Of a stretch of 64,000 nucleotides of DNA, positions 61,441 through 64,000 are shown piece by piece (the stretch's first letter is position 1; each line of letters begins with the position of its first letter). Source of the DNA: Stichopus chloronotus (Eukaryota > Echinodermata > Holothuroidea > Aspidochirotida > Stichopodidae); NCBI GenBank assembly GCA_021234535.1, contig CM037843.1, forward strand, positions 4,854,820 to 4,918,819, written 5' to 3'. Below the pieces are notes generated by a model. The model was not told the origin of the DNA. It saw nothing but the letters and a program-made list of their open reading frames with translations, and searched no databases. The translations under genes and the position numbers were made by a program.

Positions 61441-64000
61441 TTTATACAATATTTACAATAGTTAGCTTGAGAGTCTCAAACACTCTTTCTCTAAACTTCT
61501 CGACAAACAACGCCTTGGTCAGGGAGTTCGCTAGCCCGCACAACGGACATGTATTACTCATGCACTAGCTCTGACTGCATTCGTAATAACTATAACGTGT
61601 ATGACTCAAGGACTAGATCTGACTGCATTTGTAAAAAACGCCCACAAACTGTCACATGGATTCCTACTCAATCTGAGTACAGATTGTATGCTATTAAAAT
61701 GGATATATGCCAATGCAATACTAAATACCACTCAATAACACTTTCCTAAAGATATAAATATTCCTACTTTTTGAGCCAATCATCAAAAGTGAATAAGCAC
61801 TTTTAATTTCAGAGACCTTGGACCTTAGGTGAGACATACAGGTATCTGTAACTGTTCCTAGGTATTACAGTGTGTATCTTTAAAAAAAAAGAAGGTACAT
61901 ACCAACATCTGCTTGAAAGCTTTAGGAGTTAGCTGGCGTGAGATATGCTCTCCAGCATTATGCATAGTTCCATCTCGAACTAAGAAGTTCGACTTTTCAG
62001 CTGAAATTCTTCGGAAGAGAGTCTCTGATCCACATGAATTACAGTACGGTCAGATATACGTTCACAAGGCGTCACTATTCAGTTCACAAAGCTACAGACG
62101 ATGACCAAAGAAGCGCCTTTGTTCAAGAGATCTCTAAGTTTGGCCATTTACCATCAACGTACAGACAATACTCAACAGGTTTGACAAAATATCATGAATT
62201 TTGTTAACCAACTCAACAAGCCACTTATGTCATTTGATATATTTTACAGTACTGAAGCTCAGAGATCTGGTTATGAAGTGCTGATAAACTAAACACGTCA
62301 GTTTTGTACCAAATGTGCGGGGAACCTAATCGTGTGGTTGTGCCTTTACAGCTTATAATATGTCCAGTATTTTTTTTTTCTGTCCATCGAGCCATCCAGA
62401 CAATGTGATAATATCTGAGTATCGTGATCCTTGTGACTCAGTCCAACAAATGACTCTCGCAGTTACTGAAAGTCTCGGAAATTAGAAATACGGACAAAAC
62501 AGGAGCTCAAAAGAAAGTTACAAAATCACATCTTCAACTGTAATGAATCCATCAACTACATATTGAAATACATTTTCCCTGCAAGTACTGTCACTAGAAC
62601 CATGCATGAGCACTAGTTCATTACGAAAGTATTGTGTGTGAACATGTGTGGGTACGTGTACAAAAGAGTGTCACGATCTCCTCCTACACGGTAAGTCGGA
62701 TGACCATCAAACTTGGGGGGTACATGGGGAGTTCTTAATACCCAAAATTTTCTTGTATGCTATGCGCTAACATATGGTGGTGGTCCGCTTAGACAGTAAT
62801 CCCACTAGTTAGTAGCAGACAAACTTCAGGCACAAATCTCCCCCCTCAAATTTTTAGATGCCCATGTGTTCAGAAAAAAATATTTGCAAAGTAGTCAAAG
62901 GAAAAATGAAAGAGAATGCTTAATGCATTATGATTTTTGTATCAGCTCAAACCACCTACTATGTATTGCCATTATTCGTACATTGATTTTATTTCACATG
63001 AATTGAGGGAATGCAGACATGATATTCCTGTTTCAAGGCTGGGTACATGCAGCTTAAGAACACAAGGGAAGTGCCATTACTTGCCATCTGGTGGTTTGAA
63101 AAGCCAAAATTTTTTCAACCAATGGTGGTGCTCTGCTTAGGTAGTCCTGCCAGCACTCACACACCCACCCAATATATTTTTTTCTTTCCGTAAAGTGTGA
63201 TAGTGCTCTTTTTATAAAGACCACCTTCTTCTGGATCTAAGCCTGGTAAGGTATTCGTAGTGTCCAAAATTGTCACTGTGGAGTTGCCACTCAGTTGGAA
63301 AAAACTCTAGCCAGTCAGAATTTTTTACATTCACAACGGCCCAATAGATATGACCCTAGCTGCAGCCATACGTTGACAGTCTTGTCCTAGTTCACATACA
63401 AGGGTACATGTCATATTTGCATGGTGTCTCGAGGACCCGGACATCAAGGACACCGTCATCAAGGACTCGGACTCAAAAAATAATGACTTGGATTAGGTGG
63501 ACTCACCTCCAGCACTGACGAGTACGGGTTTAGGATATGTGGGTATGGAGTCAACGCTATCAGGATGCGAAAAGATGACGTCAGTCAAACGGATTGAGGT
63601 CTGTGTAGTGCCAAATAAAATCATATCACTGGATCTCCTAAATCACCAACTTGCTTATTTAATGAGAGGTGAAGTGACAAATGACATACTGTTGGCTTAG
63701 ACTCATATGAAGACAGGTAGCACATAAAAAGTGAAAAGTAGTCAACAGATGTATGTGCTGATTTACTCAAAATAGTGACATGGACCATGCCAAGTAGTAC
63801 AAAAAAAAAAAAAACACTAAGATTGGTTTGCAGGTTAGCACAATCATATAATATGCCAACAACATGCCAGGCAAATAGATAACACGGTTCAAAGGTAAAA
63901 GATATTACCCTCACGAATAAGTATTCCTAGAAGAGTCCATTGTGACAGTCTTAAGTATCATGCATAGTCATAAGCAGGTGCACTCACATAATTATGTATA
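61441..64000. other. Intergenic region at the right edge
   Basis: No gene is recognised. It contains the fourth copy of the dispersed repeat (62750-63180) and a GGACTCGGACT-type short repeat near 63430-63490 (GACCCGGACATCAAGGACACCGTCATCAAGGACTCGGACTC). ORFs of 60-97 codons show no family signal. Confidence 0.55.
62750..63180. repeat. Dispersed repeat family, copy 4 (longest)
   Basis: It carries, in order, GTCCGCTTAGACAGTAATCCC, AAATCTCCCCCCTC, ATTATGATTTTTGTATCAGCTC, CTATGTATTGCCATTATTCG, TGCAGACATGATATTCCTG, TTTCAAGGCTGGGTACATGC, GGAAGTGCCATT and CTGCTTAGGTAGTCCTGCCA. These cover the separate pieces seen at 10.0, 11.6 and 12.1 kb. Confidence 0.55.

Noticed and set aside
1..64000. CRISPR arrays, tRNA or rRNA genes
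   Set aside because: This is animal DNA. I saw no regular spacer array, no convincing tRNA B-box with a cloverleaf and no rRNA sequence.

Overview
This is a eukaryotic, animal window. It is AT-rich and intron-rich, with GT-AG introns, many short non-autonomous DNA transposons and a CR1-type LINE. Two genes are recognised by protein similarity recalled from known families: ANAPC1 (APC/C subunit 1) and the calcineurin regulatory subunit B. Their sequence and the transposon load suggest an invertebrate deuterostome, perhaps an echinoderm; the species is an inference, not a reading.

Layout. 1-5768: the first eight coding exons of ANAPC1 on the minus strand, running out of the window on the left. 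5772-13375: a 7.6 kb head-to-head intergenic region with a LINE fragment, small repeats and no recognised gene. 13376-21850: a complete six-exon calcineurin B gene on the plus strand (170 aa), followed by 3' UTR or intergenic DNA to about 26.9 kb. 26974-28354: a 1.4 kb hAT-type element with a perfect 8-bp target duplication.

28357-54264: a direct tandem duplication of a roughly 13 kb unit. Each unit carries one complete 13-exon minus-strand gene. Copy 1 encodes 417 aa and copy 2 encodes 412 aa. Every splice site and exon phase closes in both copies. The protein has an N-terminal hydrophobic signal or anchor segment, an Arg-rich stretch, a middle region that weakly resembles the Argonaute N/linker-1 region, an acidic stretch, a clear LsmAD domain (the ataxin-2 associated domain) and a Lys/Arg-rich tail. 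No Sm/Lsm fold is visible. I do not know a described protein with this arrangement, so it is the best candidate here for something new.

54232-54530: the last exon, or a relic, of an unidentified minus-strand gene. The right boundary of the duplicated unit lies inside it. 54531-58371: no recognised gene. 58372-61440: a GATA/GACA microsatellite and a degenerate CR1-type LINE on the minus strand. 61441-64000: intergenic, with a copy of a dispersed repeat also seen three times at 10-12.3 kb.

The three gene groups show no shared pathway: cell-cycle ubiquitin ligase, calcium signalling, and a lineage-specific duplicated gene.
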